Source: Moraxellaceae bacterium
GTDB lineage: Bacteria; Pseudomonadota; Gammaproteobacteria; Pseudomonadales; Ketobacteraceae
Assembly: GCA_002402125.1 (NCBI GenBank)
Contig: NVVG01000033.1
Location: 8,979 to 18,192, forward strand
Direction: 5' to 3'
DNA: 9,214 bases
How positions within the stretch are numbered: position 1 is the first letter of the stretch; every line of letters starts with the position of its first letter. This document shows, piece by piece, positions 7,516 to 9,214 of this stretch. A model generated the notes under the pieces. The model saw only the letters and a list, made by a program, of their open reading frames with translations, was not told the DNA's origin and did no database searches. The translations under genes and the position numbers were made by a program.

Positions 7516-8847
7516 TTGATTATCAACGAAAAAAGAAAAAAAGTAGGCTTTATCTCGCTTGGCTGCCCGAAAGCACTGGTAGATTCTGAGCGAATCCTTA
7601 CTCAGTTAAAAATTGATGGTTACGATATTGTCCCCACCTACGATGATGCAGACGTGGTAGTGGTAAATACCTGTGGTTTTATTGATTCTGCCAAAGCCGA
7701 GTCGCTAGAAGCCATAGGAGAGGCCCTTGCTGAAAATGGCAAAGTTATCGTTACCGGTTGTATGGGTAAGGACAAAAACGCCATTAAAGATATTCACCCA
7801 AGCGTTCTAGCGGTAACGGGCCCTCAAGCCTACGAGGAAGTCGTCGGTGCGGTACACAAATACATCCCACAAGAAAAAGACCATAACCCCTATACTGATT
7901 TGGTTCCTCCCCAAGGAATCAAACTAACCCCGAAACACTACGCTTACCTTAAGATTTCGGAAGGCTGCAACCACAGCTGTTCCTTTTGCATCATCCCTGA
8001 CCTGCGTGGCAAGCTTGTCAGTCGCCCCATCGGCGATGTGATGGATGAGGCCGAACGGTTGGTTAATTCTGGCGTTAAAGAGCTACTGGTAATTTCTCAA
8101 GATACCAGTGCTTATGGCGTGGACACCAAATTCCGAACCGGATTCTGGCAAGGTCGCCCCATCAAGACCCATATGCAGCAACTGTCTGAAGCACTCGGTG
8201 AGTTGGGAGTATGGGTCAGGTTGCACTATGTTTATCCCTACCCTCATGTAGATAAAATCATCCCGTTGATGGCAGATGGGAAGATCCTTCCGTACCTGGA
8301 CATCCCATTCCAGCATGGCAGCCCGCGTATTTTGAGGCTGATGAAGCGCCCAGGCGCAATTGATAACACGCTTGAGCGCATCCACACCTGGCGCAATACC
8401 TGTCCTGAGATCACCCTGCGCAGCACTTTTATCGTAGGTTTTCCCGGTGAAACCGAAGAAGACTTCGATCTACTACTGAGTTTCCTTGATGAAGCACAAC
8501 TTGATCGTGTCGGTTGTTTTCAGTACTCCCCTGTCGAGGGCGCCAAAGCAAACGCGCTCGACAACCATGTTCCCGATGAAGTAAAACAGGAACGTTTTGA
8601 TCGATTTATGCAAAAGCAGCAGGAAATCAGCACAAAACGACTGCTAAACAAGGTAGGTGGTACTCAACAGGTTATTGTTGATGAGATTGATGACGAAGGT
8701 GCCATTGGGCGCAGCATGGCGGATGCCCCAGGGATTGACGGCATGGTTTATCTCAACGGTGCAACGTCACTAAAACCTGGCGACATCGTAGAAACAACGA
8801 TAACCCATTCTGATGAATATGATCTATGGGCAGATGTTAAGAGATAA
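7516..8847 (+). CDS. rimO: Ribosomal protein S12 methylthiotransferase RimO
   Basis: Radical SAM enzyme that methylthiolates the conserved aspartate (Asp88 in E. coli numbering) of ribosomal protein S12. The 443-residue product is the same size as E. coli RimO (441) and nearly collinear with it. The N-terminal domain carries the three auxiliary 4Fe-4S cysteines C17, C53 and C82. The radical SAM motif CNHSCSFC gives C151, C155 and C158. Family blocks [63 protein letters not shown] and [13 protein letters not shown] follow, then a C-terminal TRAM domain from about 375 that ends in DEYDLWAD. The start is TTG at 7516-7518. It gives the same N-terminal length as the E. coli enzyme, the upstream frame has no ATG or GTG back to the stop at 7456, and the next methionine (residue 83) would remove all three auxiliary cysteines. 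The ribosome binding site is weak. Confidence 0.96.
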   Translation: MIINEKRKKVGFISLGCPKALVDSERILTQLKIDGYDIVPTYDDADVVVVNTCGFIDSAKAESLEAIGEALAENGKVIVTGCMGKDKNAIKDIHPSVLAVTGPQAYEEVVGAVHKYIPQEKDHNPYTDLVPPQGIKLTPKHYAYLKISEGCNHSCSFCIIPDLRGKLVSRPIGDVMDEAERLVNSGVKELLVISQDTSAYGVDTKFRTGFWQGRPIKTHMQQLSEALGELGVWVRLHYVYPYPHVDKIIPLMADGKILPYLDIPFQHGSPRILRLMKRPGAIDNTLERIHTWRNTCPEITLRSTFIVGFPGETEEDFDLLLSFLDEAQLDRVGCFQYSPVEGAKANALDNHVPDEVKQERFDRFMQKQQEISTKRLLNKVGGTQQVIVDEIDDEGAIGRSMADAPGIDGMVYLNGATSLKPGDIVETTITHSDEYDLWADVKR

Positions 8848-8865
8848 CGTTGCCGAAAAAGCTCA

Positions 8866-8906
8866 TTTACACCAAATCCTCAACTCTATAGAGGGTTTGG
8901 TGTAAA
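8866..8906. terminator. Long hairpin after rimO, possible terminator
   Basis: TTTACACCAAATCCTC (8866-8881) pairs with GAGGGTTTGGTGTAAA (8891-8906) over 16 positions, with a single G-T wobble, around a 9-base loop. It starts 19 bases after the rimO stop codon. The plus strand lacks a T run after it (CTAAATC follows), so it is not a textbook intrinsic terminator for rimO. On the minus strand a T5 run follows only after a gap. It may act as an RNA 3'-end stabiliser, or as a terminator with help. Confidence 0.5.
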
Positions 8907-8931
8907 CTAAATCTAACCTGCCGGCGTCAGT

Positions 8932-8970
8932 TATAACAGTTCTATAACAAACCATAGCGATTTCATAACA
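8932..8970. promoter_or_regulatory. Phased heptamer repeats upstream of msrA
   Basis: TATAACA at 8932-8938 and at 8943-8949, and CATAACA at 8964-8970, lie in the same direction with starts 11 and 21 bases apart, close to one and two helical turns. They sit 87-125 bp upstream of the msrA start, a usual place for an activator or repressor site. No regulator is recognised; binding is inference. Confidence 0.25.
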
Positions 8971-9045
8971 TCACACCCTTAGCCCTTCCCTCTCCCTCAT
9001 TTTTTAGCCACACTTAAACATATAGACATCCAATTGATTCTTTGC

Positions 9046-9050
9046 TGAGG
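9046..9050 (+). promoter_or_regulatory. Ribosome binding site of msrA
   Basis: TGAGG ends six bases before the ATG at 9057. It picks this ATG over the second in-frame ATG at 9069, which has no Shine-Dalgarno at a usable distance. Confidence 0.65.
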
Positions 9051-9052
9051 CT

Positions 9053-9076
9053 TGTTATGAAAACTGTTATGAAAAC
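9053..9076. repeat. Perfect 12-bp tandem duplication over the msrA start codon
   Basis: TGTTATGAAAAC occurs twice head to tail (9053-9064 and 9065-9076). Because 12 is a multiple of three, the frame is kept and the protein begins MKTVMKT, with two methionine-lysine pairs. It looks like a slippage or short-duplication event. Confidence 0.9.
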
Positions 9077-9214
9077 AACATTTAGTGGTTACCTTTTAGC
9101 GGCACTTCTCCTGGTGGGGTGTTCCCAAAATGCAGAAACCGCATCAGTTGCCGCCAAAGAAATACCCATGAATTTAAGCACTGCTACTTTTGCTGGCGGC
9201 TGTTTTTGGTGTAC
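9057..9214 (+). CDS. msrA: Peptide-methionine (S)-S-oxide reductase MsrA, lipoprotein form, N-terminal part (cut by window edge)
   Basis: MsrA reduces methionine-S-sulfoxide in oxidised proteins back to methionine. Only 52 full codons are present. The start of the catalytic domain is clear: TATFAGGCFWC, in which C49 of GCFW is the family's catalytic cysteine. In front lies a lipoprotein signal peptide: positively charged MKTVMKT, a hydrophobic core GYLLAALLLV, and a lipobox L19-V20-G21-C22. Serine follows the lipidated cysteine, so under the usual +2 rule the protein should go to the outer membrane, facing the periplasm. After the cysteine comes a linker of about 20 residues. Many bacteria have a cytoplasmic MsrA of similar sequence without this leader, so this is the exported type. 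Whether an MsrB domain is fused at the C-terminus cannot be seen. Confidence 0.88.
   Translation, partial: MKTVMKTTFSGYLLAALLLVGCSQNAETASVAAKEIPMNLSTATFAGGCFWC

Overview
The window looks like an ordinary chromosomal stretch of a gammaproteobacterium, probably a marine or other free-living one. The reasons are the close residue-by-residue resemblance (from memory) of several products to E. coli YadG, YadH, QueF and RimO, the AT-leaning base composition by eye, and a stand-alone REC-PAS-GGDEF-EAL protein. I cannot place it to genus. I see no insertion sequence, integrase, CRISPR array or phage gene.

Layout. On the minus strand, reading leftwards from about 1954, there is a likely operon: a YadG-type ABC ATPase, a YadH-type ABC-2 permease, and the start of queF (queuosine pathway nitrile reductase), which runs off the left edge. 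A divergent spacer of about 290 bp separates it from a plus-strand gene for a 772-residue RND/MMPL-superfamily exporter (2252-4570). A tRNA-Gly(GCC) gene lies on the minus strand at 4702-4777. It converges on the exporter gene, and one hairpin with T runs on both sides can terminate both transcripts. After a 348-bp spacer come a plus-strand response-regulator-type c-di-GMP enzyme (5126-7246), then rimO (7516-8847, TTG start), then the first 158 bp of a lipoprotein form of msrA that runs off the right edge.

How the genes relate. YadG and YadH should form one ABC exporter. QueF and the tRNA gene both concern tRNA biology, but tRNA-Gly(GCC) is not a queuosine substrate, so their proximity is probably chance. 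RimO modifies ribosomal protein S12. MsrA repairs oxidised methionine, here predicted at the outer membrane or periplasm. The c-di-GMP protein has intact synthase, inhibitory-site and phosphodiesterase motifs, but no sensor kinase lies beside it in this window.

I did not find a convincing new system. The best second-look items are small: a 12-bp tandem duplication that doubles the msrA start codon, helically phased heptamers upstream of it, a dyad over the candidate -35 of the c-di-GMP gene, and the TTG start of rimO.
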